Positions 8,675 through 15,894 are shown, counted from the stretch's first letter. The stretch is DNA of 41,542 nt from QFOX01 sp033763655 (GCA_033763655.1 JANRKD010000014.1:1-41542); one strand, 5' to 3'. Notes: generated from the sequence alone by a model not told the origin. Made by a program: numbers and translations.

Positions 8675-9723
8675 TGGTGCGTGAACGGACAGAGAATCTG
8701 ACAGACGCTCCGTCGGCAATCACGGCGCCCGCAGTGCAGAAAGCGAAACCTGATGCCCCCGAAAAACCGAAGCGCGACTTCATTTCTCTTGGAGAGAAAG
8801 TTCATAACGAAGTCACCTACCGGGGCGTAGACTGGCTGATGAACTCCGCCTTTGGGGTGCTGTTCGCCTTCGCAACGGAGCGGACGGAACTGGGGCGCAA
8901 GCTGTGGTCAAGGCCCCTGAATAAATTTTTTACCCGCACTTTCGAGCCGGTGGTAAAATTCTTCGGCGCAAGCCCGAAGGTGCTCACTAATTCCGTGGGA
9001 TATGGCATCACGTTCTTATCCATCATGTTTGGTGGAACCGTGACCATTCCGCCGCTGATGGCGCTTGAGAACCCTAAGAACAAAGTGCCATTTATTAAGA
9101 AAATCGACCACTGGTTCTACGGAAAACGCGAAGTCGAAAACAACCCGAAATTCGAGAAAGCCTATCAGGAAATCGAGGAGGAACCGAAAAAAGACTTCGG
9201 AACCGGCTTCAAAGCGCGCTTTGTGGCGCTTTTCCCGCTTCTTGCCTTCACTTTGTATGAGCCAAGCCACTTATTCGTAAAAAAACATTTTTACGACTAT
9301 CTGGCGCGCGGCAGCAAATTTATCGGCGAAAAAATGGGGATGGGGGCAAAAAAATACTGGTCCGAAAAAAGTATCGGGATTCCCGAAACGGCAGCGGCAC
9401 TGGCGGCAGGCAAAGAAATCCAAACCAATAGCGCGCGGCTGCACGATGTTATCGCGTTCGATTTCGGCTTAACCATCATTTATTCCTTCCTGCACGAAAT
9501 CACTTACAAGCTGTTCGCGCAGAAGAAAGAAGATCGGCACACGCACGCCGCTGCCAATCATGATGCACAACAGGCGCCTTCCTCCCACGACACCGCAAAA
9601 AGCGCCACACCGCAGGCCGAGCTCGCCGAAGGGGAGGAAAAAACCCCGCGAACCCATGTCGGCAACGTGATTCATCAGGATAGAATTGGCGCGGCATCCC
9701 AGTTCGCGCAAGGTATGGCCTAA
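8674..9723 (+). CDS. Unrecognised membrane-associated protein (paralogue trio, member 3)
   Basis: This 349-residue protein is not one I recognise. The ATG at 8674 overlaps the stop of the preceding gene (TGATG) and has GGGGGC upstream. The N-terminal 45 residues are Ala/Pro/Lys-rich and probably disordered. Hydrophobic segments follow: WLMNSAFGVLFAFATE (about 55-70), VGYGITFLSIMFGGTV (about 108-123) and FVALFPLLAFTLYEP (about 188-202). Another, near FDFGLTIIYSFLHEI, lies before a charged His-containing tail (DRHTHAAANHD). The block DHWFYGKREVENNPK matches the preceding product, which shows common descent. I infer that the pair works together, perhaps as a hetero-oligomer at the inner membrane. 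Nothing in the sequence names the function. Confidence 0.8.
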   Translation: MVRERTENLTDAPSAITAPAVQKAKPDAPEKPKRDFISLGEKVHNEVTYRGVDWLMNSAFGVLFAFATERTELGRKLWSRPLNKFFTRTFEPVVKFFGASPKVLTNSVGYGITFLSIMFGGTVTIPPLMALENPKNKVPFIKKIDHWFYGKREVENNPKFEKAYQEIEEEPKKDFGTGFKARFVALFPLLAFTLYEPSHLFVKKHFYDYLARGSKFIGEKMGMGAKKYWSEKSIGIPETAAALAAGKEIQTNSARLHDVIAFDFGLTIIYSFLHEITYKLFAQKKEDRHTHAAANHDAQQAPSSHDTAKSATPQAELAEGEEKTPRTHVGNVIHQDRIGAASQFAQGMA

Positions 9724-9765
9724 ACAGCCCTAGACAGCACACCACTCTGCGATTAATGCTGTCGC

Positions 9766-10803
9766 ATGCAAAGCAACACTGAGCTACTCCCGGATTTTTG
9801 GTATGTCGCCGCCCCGAGTGGCACGCTCGCGCGCGGTGAAAAGCTGCCCATCACCCTGCTTGGAGAGCCTCTCCTGCTACTGCGCGACCATGCGGGCACG
9901 GTGAGCGCCCTTCGTGATTTCTGCCCTCATCGCGGCATCCCGCTACGTTATGGCCGCTTCGACGGCCATGAGATCGAGTGCTGCTACCATGGCTGGCGCT
10001 TCGGTATGGATGGCTGCTGCACTGCCATTCCCTCGCTACTCGAAGGCGATACGACGGATACGCGCAAAATTAAAACCGGCCGCTACCCTGTGCAGGAACA
10101 GGACGGCCTCATCTGGATATTCGCCGGACAACCCGGCGAGCCGCCCCCACCCCCGCCCGCCATGCCCATCGTCCTGCCGCGCGGCTTTGCGCATGTTACC
10201 TCGACCATTTTTCCCTGCCCCATCGACCACGCCGTCATCGGGCTGATGGATCCGGCGCACGGCCCGTTCGTCCATCGCTCGTGGTGGTGGCGCACGCCAA
10301 AATCCATCCACGCCAAGGCCAAGCATTTCGAACCGCGCCCGCACGGGTTTGCGATGGTCAGCCATAAACCGTCGAGCAATTCGCGCGCCTATAAAATCCT
10401 CGGCGGCGACCGCACCACCGAGATTCAATTCCGGCTCCCCGGATTGCGCAGCGAGCATATCACCATCGGCAGGCACCATGTGCTGCTGCTGACCGCCCTC
10501 ACCCCGATTGATGCGACAACCACCCAACTGCACCAATTCGCCTTTACCACCATGCCGCTGATACGCCTGCTCTTTCCGCTGCTCAAACGTTTTGGCCGCG
10601 CCTTCATCGCACAGGATATCGACGTCGTGAACAAGCAGCAGGAAGGCCTGCGTGGCGATCACCCTTCGCTGATGTTGATGGGCGATGCCGACGCGCAGGC
10701 TTTGTGGTATTACCGCCTTAAGAAAGAAGCGCTGGCCGCCCGTGCCGAAGCCCGCGACTTCGAAAACCCGCTGCGCGCCCGCACGCTGAGATGGCGTAGC
10801 TGA
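9766..10803 (+). CDS. Rieske [2Fe-2S] oxygenase alpha-subunit-like protein
   Basis: This is a mononuclear-iron Rieske oxygenase that would hydroxylate or demethylate an organic substrate using electrons from a separate reductase. The N-terminal Rieske domain (about 8-115) has both cluster motifs: C53-P-H55 in FCPHRG and C72-x-x-H75 in ECCYHGW. The catalytic domain contains DHAVIGLMDPAHGPFVH, where the Asp and two His fit the iron site. The architecture (345 residues) resembles the VanA/TsaM-like single-component alpha type. No reductase or ferredoxin gene is nearby and the substrate is unknown. The ATG at 9766 lacks a Shine-Dalgarno sequence. Poor TAGACA/TTAATG boxes end 7 nt before it, hinting at a leaderless start. 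mntP follows after 3 nt. Confidence 0.9.
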   Translation: MQSNTELLPDFWYVAAPSGTLARGEKLPITLLGEPLLLLRDHAGTVSALRDFCPHRGIPLRYGRFDGHEIECCYHGWRFGMDGCCTAIPSLLEGDTTDTRKIKTGRYPVQEQDGLIWIFAGQPGEPPPPPPAMPIVLPRGFAHVTSTIFPCPIDHAVIGLMDPAHGPFVHRSWWWRTPKSIHAKAKHFEPRPHGFAMVSHKPSSNSRAYKILGGDRTTEIQFRLPGLRSEHITIGRHHVLLLTALTPIDATTTQLHQFAFTTMPLIRLLFPLLKRFGRAFIAQDIDVVNKQQEGLRGDHPSLMLMGDADAQALWYYRLKKEALAARAEARDFENPLRARTLRWRS

Positions 10804-10806
10804 CCG

Positions 10807-11370
10807 ATGAGCGCCCTCTCAACCACCCTGCTTGCCTTCAGCATGTCTGCCGACGCGTTCGCGGTGGCACTCGGCAAAGGTGCCGCCATCCGCAAACCTC
10901 GCCTGCGCGACGCGTTGCGCACAGGGATTATTTTCGGCAGCGTCGAAGCGCTAACTCCGCTAATCGGCTGGCTCGCCGGGGTTGCCGCCAGCCGCTACAT
11001 CGCCGCGTTCGATCATTGGGTGGCGTTTTTCATCCTCGGTGGCGTCGGCGGAAAATTGCTGTATGAAAGCTTTTTGGGCGATGCCGAAACCGAAAAACCC
11101 GCCCGCCACGGCACCGGCCTGCTGATGCTGACCGCCGTGGGCACCAGTATCGACGCGCTGGCGGTGGGCGTCACCCTCGCCTTCCTGCCGGTGAATATCT
11201 GGCTCACCGCCGCCAGCATCGGTGCCGCCACCACCCTGATGGTGACCGTCGGCATCGTGCTCGGCCACCGTATCGGCAGCCGCTTTGGCCGCATGGCCGA
11301 GGCGCTGGGCGGCCTTACCCTCATCGCCATCGGCAGCCATATCCTGCTGACGCATCTGGGCATTTTTTAG
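10807..11370 (+). CDS. mntP: Manganese efflux pump MntP
   Basis: MntP exports Mn(II) across the inner membrane and protects against manganese excess. The 187-residue product has the six-helix, two-repeat layout of the family. Its intramembrane Asp motifs are SMSADAFAVALGKG (about 12-25) and GTSIDALAVGVTLAF (about 112-126). The helices are VAFFILGGVGGKLLYES in the first half and TLIAIGSHILLTHL at the end. The start ATG at 10807 lies 3 nt after the Rieske oxygenase stop, so the two are co-transcribed. No yybP-ykoY-type manganese riboswitch can sit in such a small gap. Control, if any, must act at the upstream operon promoter. Confidence 0.95.
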   Translation: MSALSTTLLAFSMSADAFAVALGKGAAIRKPRLRDALRTGIIFGSVEALTPLIGWLAGVAASRYIAAFDHWVAFFILGGVGGKLLYESFLGDAETEKPARHGTGLLMLTAVGTSIDALAVGVTLAFLPVNIWLTAASIGAATTLMVTVGIVLGHRIGSRFGRMAEALGGLTLIAIGSHILLTHLGIF

Positions 11371-11460
11371 GCGCGCACGGGCAGAATCAATAAAACTGGA
11401 ATGCCTCTTTTTTTCGTTGTATCCTTGAGCGGTCGTTCATTCCCGCCACGGAGCATTCGC

Positions 11461-11802
11461 ATGAAACCGGTTTCTCTCGCCTTCCTCATCGCTGCACTCG
11501 CCACCACCCCTGCTTTCGCGGCCGATGGCCCACGCGCCGCCCGCGCCGAGCAACGGCACGACCGCCACGAGATTCACCGCGACCAGCGCGAGATGCATCA
11601 GGATCGCGTCGAGCTGCGGCGTGAACGTGCCGCCGGTGGCGACATCCGCGACGAACGCGAGGAGCTGCGCGAAGACCGCGCCGAACTGCGTGAGGACCGC
11701 AAGGAGCTGCACGAAGACCGGCAGGAACACCGCGCCGCGCGCCGCGAAGCACGCGAGAAAGCCCGCCGCGATCACCGTGCTGCCGCCGCCGACGCTGAAT
11801 AA
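11461..11802 (+). CDS. Small secreted charged heptad-repeat protein
   Basis: This 113-residue protein has a clear signal peptide (MKPVSLAFLIAALATTPAFA, cut before ADG). The mature part is almost entirely Arg, Glu, Asp, His, Lys and Ala. It consists of near-perfect 7-residue repeats such as EELREDR, AELREDR, KELHEDR and QEHRAAR, continuing to the C-terminus. This predicts a long helix or coiled coil in the periplasm. The ATG at 11461 has GGAG at a proper distance. Similar small Asp/Arg-rich exported proteins are annotated as hypothetical in many proteobacteria. No function can be assigned, though metal or cell-wall binding are possible. The gene follows mntP after 90 bp. Confidence 0.8.
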   Translation: MKPVSLAFLIAALATTPAFAADGPRAARAEQRHDRHEIHRDQREMHQDRVELRRERAAGGDIRDEREELREDRAELREDRKELHEDRQEHRAARREAREKARRDHRAAAADAE

Positions 11803-11937
11803 AACCCGCGCCGCCGCCTTTGGCCCGGGGCTTCCGCCGCCGCCGCAACATTCTGCTCGACCCACGCAAAAAACCTTGCTATATCCCGCGCTTCCTGAAG
11901 CAATGCGGGCGGGCATTTCCGCCCCAAAGCAAGGGAT

Positions 11938-11979
11938 AACCACGAGGGAGCCACTCCCCTCGTCGGTCGTGCGGACAGG
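11938..11979 (+). repeat. 42-bp direct repeat, copy 1 (upstream of tRNA-Ser)
   Basis: This copy is identical to 12055-12096. It begins AACCACGAGGGAGCCACTCC and ends GCGGACAGG. It includes an imperfect hairpin (ACGAGGGAG / CTCCCCTCGT) and the first 7 nt of the tRNA-Ser acceptor stem, GGACAGG. Confidence 0.9.
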
Positions 11980-12043
11980 CTCGTCTCGCCATAGCGCAAG
12001 CGAAGGCGGATGACCGAGTGCCAGCCTGCCTGGCGCTTGAAGG
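11973..12043 (+). pseudogene. Broken 5' half of a tRNA-Ser, split by two short hairpins
   Basis: Compared with the intact tRNA at 12090, this copy has GGACAGG (11973-11979), then a 31-nt insert with a small hairpin. It continues with TGACCGAGTG (12011-12020), then a 16-nt insert containing GCCAG…CTGGC, then TTGAAGG (12037-12043). The order of the three matching blocks is that of the acceptor stem and D arm. The anticodon arm onward is missing, so it cannot fold into a tRNA. It lies directly upstream in the same orientation, which points to tandem duplication followed by decay or by insertion of small palindromes. Confidence 0.55.
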
Positions 12044-12054
12044 CTAAAGGATTA

Positions 12055-12096
12055 AACCACGAGGGAGCCACTCCCCTCGTCGGTCGTGCGGACAGG
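12055..12096 (+). repeat. 42-bp direct repeat, copy 2 (overlaps tRNA-Ser 5' end)
   Basis: This is a perfect copy of 11938-11979. Its last 7 nt are the 5' acceptor strand of the functional tRNA-Ser. The upstream 35 nt include the ACGAGGGAG hairpin and are part of the duplicated leader. Confidence 0.9.
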
Positions 12097-12179
12097 TGAC
12101 CGAGTGGTTGAAGGTACCAGTCTCGAAAACTGGCATAGGGGCAACTCTATCGAGGGTTCGAATCCCTCCCTGTCCGCCA
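12090..12179 (+). tRNA. tRNA-Ser (anticodon CGA)
   Basis: The 90-nt gene folds as a class II tRNA. The acceptor GGACAGG pairs with CCTGTCC. The D arm is TGACCGAGTGGTTGAAGG. The anticodon stem CCAGT/ACTGG encloses loop CTCGAAA with anticodon CGA, reading UCG. The long variable arm is ATAGGGGCAACTCTAT. The T arm is GAGGG-TTCGAAT-CCCTC. Discriminator G12176 is followed by an encoded CCA. The length and long variable arm confirm serine. Confidence 0.96.
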
Positions 12180-12228
12180 TCGGCCCCATTTTAGGGCTTC
12201 CAATAAACACCAAAACATGCCATAAAAT

Positions 12229-12254
12229 CAGCAGAAATGCTGGCTTTTGTGTTT
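12229..12254 (+). terminator. Possible terminator after tRNA-Ser
   Basis: CAGCA-GAAA-TGCTG (12229-12242) forms a 5-bp stem followed by the T-rich GCTTTTGTGTTT. It is about 50 nt after the tRNA 3' end. The stem is short, so this is only a weak call. Confidence 0.3.
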
Positions 12255-12292
12255 AACGCGCGTCAATACGGTTTGAAGCCAGCCTGAACAAG

Positions 12293-12316
12293 TGTGAGTA
12301 GATTTGTGAGTAGATT
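12293..12316. repeat. Tandem 12-bp repeat downstream of tRNA-Ser
   Basis: TGTGAGTAGATT occurs twice back to back (12293-12304 and 12305-12316). It lies between the tRNA-Ser and the 3' end of the bufC-like gene. tRNA 3' flanks are common integration sites, but no integrase is present here, so the meaning is open. Confidence 0.8.
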
Positions 12317-12338
12317 TCACGCTTGGTTTCCTCAGGGC

Positions 12339-13001
12339 CTAAACACCGCCATGCCCTGCGGCCATCCGCATCCGCGCGGCGTATTCCCCGGCACTGAGCG
12401 AGCGCACGAGGAGGCGCTGCGCGGCATCGCGGCACACCAGCAGGCAGCACGGCGCCTCAATCACCAGCCCGGCGGCGATGGCCTCCGCCGCCTGTGCATC
12501 GCCTCCCCGCGCGGCCATACAGGCATCGAGCACCTCGTCCACCGCGTAAGGGCTTGCGAGCAGGCTTGCGCCCTCATCCGACGCGCAGGCCGCATGGTGC
12601 AACGCCCAGATGAGCCGCGCCGTGTCGGGCAGATAGGGCAGCGATTGCGCGGGCGGGAACCCGGCCAGAAACGCACCGAACCCGTCACCATACGCCGAGA
12701 GCCACGCCTGCTGCGGCGGTTGCACCTGCACATAGGCGCGGGCGGCGCCTTCGAGGAATTCCGCGCCCACCAGCGGCTCAAGCGCCGCGTATGTGGCCAT
12801 GAGCGCATCCGTCAGGCTGATATAGTGGTGATGGTAATGCACCTGCAGCCGCCGCTGCGCCGATAAGGGCGGATCGTCACGCACGGTGAATGCACCGCGC
12901 AGATGTGTTGCATCCTCGCGCAGCACGGCAAAAAACGCCGCCTGAAACTCGGCGAGGGCGGCAAACGATGCGTCGTCTATCTCTGCTAGAGGCTCAGCCA
13001 T
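12339..13001 (-). CDS. bufC: DUF2063 family protein, bufferin maturation partner
   Basis: This 220-residue protein belongs to the DUF2063 (BufC/MbnC-like) family, which in bufferin and related RiPP systems binds the precursor and presents it to the MNIO enzyme. The family N-terminus is visible in LAEFQAAFFAVLRE. The conserved segment VHYHHHYISLTDALMATYAAL (about 54-74, one central stretch) and the following VGAEFLEGAARAYVQ are typical. The start ATG is complementary to 12999-13001 and overlaps the 3' end of bufB by 8 nt, so translation is coupled. It is the last gene of the minus-strand bufferin operon, ending about 160 nt downstream of the convergent tRNA-Ser. Confidence 0.9.
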   Translation of the reverse strand: MAEPLAEIDDASFAALAEFQAAFFAVLREDATHLRGAFTVRDDPPLSAQRRLQVHYHHHYISLTDALMATYAALEPLVGAEFLEGAARAYVQVQPPQQAWLSAYGDGFGAFLAGFPPAQSLPYLPDTARLIWALHHAACASDEGASLLASPYAVDEVLDACMAARGGDAQAAEAIAAGLVIEAPCCLLVCRDAAQRLLVRSLSAGEYAARMRMAAGHGGV

Positions 13002-13875
13002 ACGCCACCTGCGCCGGATGCGGGAGAGTCCCCGTCACCGCCTGTTCGATCGCCCGCGCATGGGCGCATAATGCGGCAAATTCTGGCAAATCCGCGTCCC
13101 ACTCCAGCAGAGTCGGCCGCATGCCATGCCGCGCCACGCAATCGCGAAACAGCGCGAGCACGGCGGGCGACACCGGCGCGTCGTGCGTATCAATCAGCAA
13201 CTGCGTGCCATCGGCGAAGTGTTTTTCAGTATGGCCCGCGAGGTGGTATTCCACCATCGCCGCCGAGGGCAACTGCGCCAGATATTCCTGCATATCCCAG
13301 CCATGGTTCGTGCCCGAAACATAGAGGTTGTTAATGTCGAACAACAGGTGGCAACCCGTGCGGGTGACCAGTGCGGCGAGAAAATCCGGCTCGCTGAACG
13401 TCGATTCCTCAAACCGCAGGTAGGTGGCGGGGTTCTCGACCGCAATCGCACGGCCAAGAGAATCCTGCACAATACCGATATTGCGCACAAGCAGCGCCAG
13501 TGTTTCGGCGGTATAGGGCAAGGGCAGCAGGTCGTTGCTGTAGCGGCCCCGATGCGCCGACCACGCCACATGGTCGGAAATCAGCGCGGGCGATACCGCT
13601 TCGGCGAGCGTTTTCAGGTGGCGCAGATGCGTCGCATCGGGACGTTCCACCGAGCCCAGCGACAACCCCACCCCATGCAGGCTGATTGGTAGCCTGTCGG
13701 CCACCTGCACCAGCACCGCACGCGCAGCGGCATTGCAGAAATAATTTTCGGGATGCACCTCGATCCACGAGGGCAGTGACGCATCGCCCGAGGCAAGCGC
13801 CTCACCCATCGCGGCATGATGTACCTCGCGCAGGCCGATGCCGACACGGTGCGGGAGTGTGTGAGTAGCAGGCAT
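12994..13875 (-). CDS. bufB: MNIO (DUF692) multinuclear iron oxidase, bufferin-modifying
   Basis: This DUF692 enzyme has a TIM-barrel fold with two or three iron ions. Family members (MbnB, TglH, ChrH, BufB) oxidise cysteines of peptide precursors, and BufB enzymes make thiooxazoles. The 293-residue product shows the expected metal ligands: E43 in HPENYF, H67 in LHGVG, D101/H102 in SDHVAWS, and E147 in VENPATY. Further ligands are D180/N183 in FDINNLY, H211 and H215 in EYHLAGHTE, D229/H231 in DTHD and E258 in LLEWD. The ATG has GGAGGG immediately upstream. It is coupled to bufC by overlap and lies 77 nt after the porin-like gene. The substrate is very likely the precursor at 15402. Confidence 0.93.
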   Translation of the reverse strand: MPATHTLPHRVGIGLREVHHAAMGEALASGDASLPSWIEVHPENYFCNAAARAVLVQVADRLPISLHGVGLSLGSVERPDATHLRHLKTLAEAVSPALISDHVAWSAHRGRYSNDLLPLPYTAETLALLVRNIGIVQDSLGRAIAVENPATYLRFEESTFSEPDFLAALVTRTGCHLLFDINNLYVSGTNHGWDMQEYLAQLPSAAMVEYHLAGHTEKHFADGTQLLIDTHDAPVSPAVLALFRDCVARHGMRPTLLEWDADLPEFAALCAHARAIEQAVTGTLPHPAQVAYG

Positions 13876-13952
13876 GACCCTCCACCCAGAATGGTTGAAG
13901 CAAACGTCGTTTTTTGCGGTTCGCCCCTTGTAGAAGGCAGCCGCAGCGCTGT

Positions 13953-15368
13953 CTAGAACGAACCGAACTGCATGACATATTGCAGCAGGTATTCGTTGTC
14001 GTCGTCAGCCCCGGTTTTGTCGCGCGTGTACTGGCCGCGCAGGTAGCTCGACGGGGTGACGATATAATCGAGCACCACGGTGTGGGCCTGTGCGTTTTCA
14101 CCCGCCGGGTTGAAGGAGGTTGCGGCGAACGCGGCGCCGGGGTTGTCGGCCTCGATCCACGCATAGCGGTAGCCGATGCGGTAATCGTTGAAGAATTTGT
14201 AGTTCGCCTGCGCGTATAAACCGTCCTGATTGGAATTAAGGTCGTCGGCGATGCTCACCACCCGGCCATCGAGGTTGCGGTGGAAATACTCGCCCTGCAA
14301 CTGCAATACGTTGTTCTGGAACCCCTCGCCAAACGGTACTTCGAGCTGCCCACCGGCGATGATAAGGCTGCTGTCGCCGTGGAAAGTGTCGGCACCGACC
14401 ACCAGCCCGTTATCCTTCGCCAGCAGGTAGGAGGCATTCAGGCGCCAGCGGTAATCACCCGACAGCGCATCGCCGATATTGGCAAAACCTTCATAGCTGC
14501 CCTTGCCGTCGTTGGCGGAACCCGCCGCCGGAAAGCGCGAGCCACGGAACGCCCCCGTGCCCAGCTCGACATAGGTTTTCGGCGTGACATCGTGATCCCA
14601 GCGCACTTCCAGCCCGTCGTCGTAATAGTTGCCGCCGAGGAACGCGCGGTACGGCAAGGGGCGGTCGGCATAGGCATCCTGATAAGGCAGCGTCACGTTC
14701 ATCAGGCCGATGCCAAGCGGCTTGCGGCCAAAGGTGGCGTTGAAGCCATAGGGCAGCGACTTGGCGTGGACAAAGGCCATCGGCACGTCGAACGCATCGT
14801 CCTTGGTGTAGACGCCAAGGAACACGGCGTTGAAATCCTCGTTCACGTTGCCAAGGAAATTGAGGAAGGTGCCATCGGCATTAAACCCTTCCGGGCGACG
14901 GCCCCCGGCAAGGCCGAACCCGGGCAGCGTCGCATCCGCCGAACGGCTGAACTCCGCAAAGCCGCCATTGACAACGGCTGAGAAGCCATATTCCTTGGCG
15001 CCACTGCCATAGAGATCCGATTGCGCCGTGGTCAGTTCGCCGCGCGTCAGGGTCTGTTCTCTTTCAAGCGTGCGCAGACGCTGCTCGACCGAAGCGCCCG
15101 GCTCAGCCGAGGCCGCAGCAGTGGCAGCAACAGGGGGCGAAGCAGCGGGTACGGGGCTGGCCGCCTTTTGCGCCTCAACCGCATTCAGGCGTTTTTCGAG
15201 CGTGCCGATCTGCGATTCGTAGCGCTGTTGCATGTCCCGCAGGGCGCTGCGGGTGGCCTCCAGCTCCTTGCGTAATTCCTCGGTGCCGGCATCCGCCCAC
15301 GCCACCGTTGGCAGCAGGGATGCCGTGCCGAGCAAGCAGACAAGGGAAGTAGCGAATAATTTATTCAT
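13953..15368 (-). CDS. Porin-like outer-membrane beta-barrel with coiled-coil N-terminus
   Basis: This 471-residue exported protein has a signal peptide (residues 1-25, ending VAWADAG). A helical coiled coil follows (about 28-68, EELRKELEATRSALRDMQQ onward), then an Ala/Pro linker and a second short coil (about 92-115). The remainder is a beta-barrel of alternating aromatic strands that ends in Phe (LLQYVMQFGSF), the usual OM insertion signal. Segments such as DRPLPYRAFLGGNYYDDG and FRGSRFPAAG recall, from memory, barrel proteins annotated as zinc-regulated outer-membrane receptors near zinc-uptake genes. It sits between the bufferin precursor (33-nt gap) and bufB (77-nt gap). It therefore probably moves metal, metal-bufferin complexes or another small solute across the outer membrane. 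The direction of transport is unknown. Confidence 0.85.
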   Translation of the reverse strand: MNKLFATSLVCLLGTASLLPTVAWADAGTEELRKELEATRSALRDMQQRYESQIGTLEKRLNAVEAQKAASPVPAASPPVAATAAASAEPGASVEQRLRTLEREQTLTRGELTTAQSDLYGSGAKEYGFSAVVNGGFAEFSRSADATLPGFGLAGGRRPEGFNADGTFLNFLGNVNEDFNAVFLGVYTKDDAFDVPMAFVHAKSLPYGFNATFGRKPLGIGLMNVTLPYQDAYADRPLPYRAFLGGNYYDDGLEVRWDHDVTPKTYVELGTGAFRGSRFPAAGSANDGKGSYEGFANIGDALSGDYRWRLNASYLLAKDNGLVVGADTFHGDSSLIIAGGQLEVPFGEGFQNNVLQLQGEYFHRNLDGRVVSIADDLNSNQDGLYAQANYKFFNDYRIGYRYAWIEADNPGAAFAATSFNPAGENAQAHTVVLDYIVTPSSYLRGQYTRDKTGADDDNEYLLQYVMQFGSF

Positions 15369-15401
15369 GGGAATCCCCCTTCAAGCGGGCGTTGGTGCGG
15401 G

Positions 15402-15695
15402 TTAAAACGGCTCCGTCGAACTGCCGACAATACGGTTACACAGCCCCTTGGGGACATAAATCCAGGCGTCACCCATGCCGCTGGCCTTGGCGGTGCCTGC
15501 GCAGGAGTTGGTCGCCGTCTGGCAATCGTTTTTACCGCCACGCACGATGCCGTAGCATTTTTCCTTGCGCACGATACTGCGTGACCCGTCGCCTGCATTT
15601 TCGCCCGCGCTTTCTTTGACGTCAGCCGCGACCGCACCGAAGGAAAACACCCCAACGGCGACGGCCGCCAACGTGGCATTGAGTAATATTTTCAT
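15402..15695 (-). CDS. bufA: DUF2282 bufferin precursor peptide
   Basis: This 97-residue protein is a bufferin-type RiPP precursor. It has a signal peptide (1-24, ending GAVAA) and four cysteines at positions 47, 58, 65 and 86. Their contexts are characteristic of DUF2282: EKCYGIVRGGKNDCQ, NSCAGTAK and IYVPKGLCNRI. In characterised bufferins some cysteines become thiooxazoles made by BufB and others form a disulfide; the product is exported and binds copper. The start ATG is complementary to 15693-15695 and has a GAGGGG Shine-Dalgarno sequence. It is the first gene of the operon and is divergent from wbpP. A TATACATAAAAT stretch lies about 75 nt upstream (complement of 15764-15778) without a clear -35 box. 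Confidence 0.93.
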   Translation of the reverse strand: MKILLNATLAAVAVGVFSFGAVAADVKESAGENAGDGSRSIVRKEKCYGIVRGGKNDCQTATNSCAGTAKASGMGDAWIYVPKGLCNRIVGSSTEPF

Positions 15696-15865
15696 GCGTC
15701 CCCCCTCAGCTCTTCGTAATCCTTTTCCCGCCCTTTAACATCAACACCGGCGGGAACCGGCCACCATTTTATGTATAAGCGATTTCCGGCCACACCACCC
15801 ATCATTAACCTCGTTGGGCGCGGGTGTGCGGCCCTCTTTATGCGGCCCTGTGTCCGAATTACAAT

Positions 15866-15894
15866 TTGCCGGGCGACGGCGCGCCGTGTAGAAC
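15866..15894 (+). promoter_or_regulatory. Candidate promoter of wbpP-like gene
   Basis: TTGCCG (15866-15871) and TAGAAC (15889-15894) are separated by 17 nt and match sigma-70 boxes moderately. The -10 box ends 10 nt before the ATG at 15905, leaving room for only a very short leader and no Shine-Dalgarno sequence. Confidence 0.3.

Larger units (their letters stand above)
11803..12089 (+). other. Intergenic region with duplicated block before tRNA-Ser
   Basis: No protein gene is supported between the heptad-repeat gene and the tRNA. About 11803-11930 is GC-rich with no visible feature. From 11938 the DNA carries a block duplicated at a distance of 117 bp and a broken tRNA 5' half, annotated separately. 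The promoter of the intact tRNA should lie within about 12020-12085; I see no convincing -35/-10 pair. Confidence 0.5.

Noticed and set aside
12180..12338. Phage integrase gene next to tRNA-Ser
   Set aside because: No open frame with tyrosine recombinase motifs is present on either strand in or near this region.
13876..13952. Terminator between the porin-like gene and bufB
   Set aside because: On the transcribed (minus) strand there is only an A-run (AAAAAA) and weak GC hairpins, no stem followed by a T-run, so I treat the operon as continuous.
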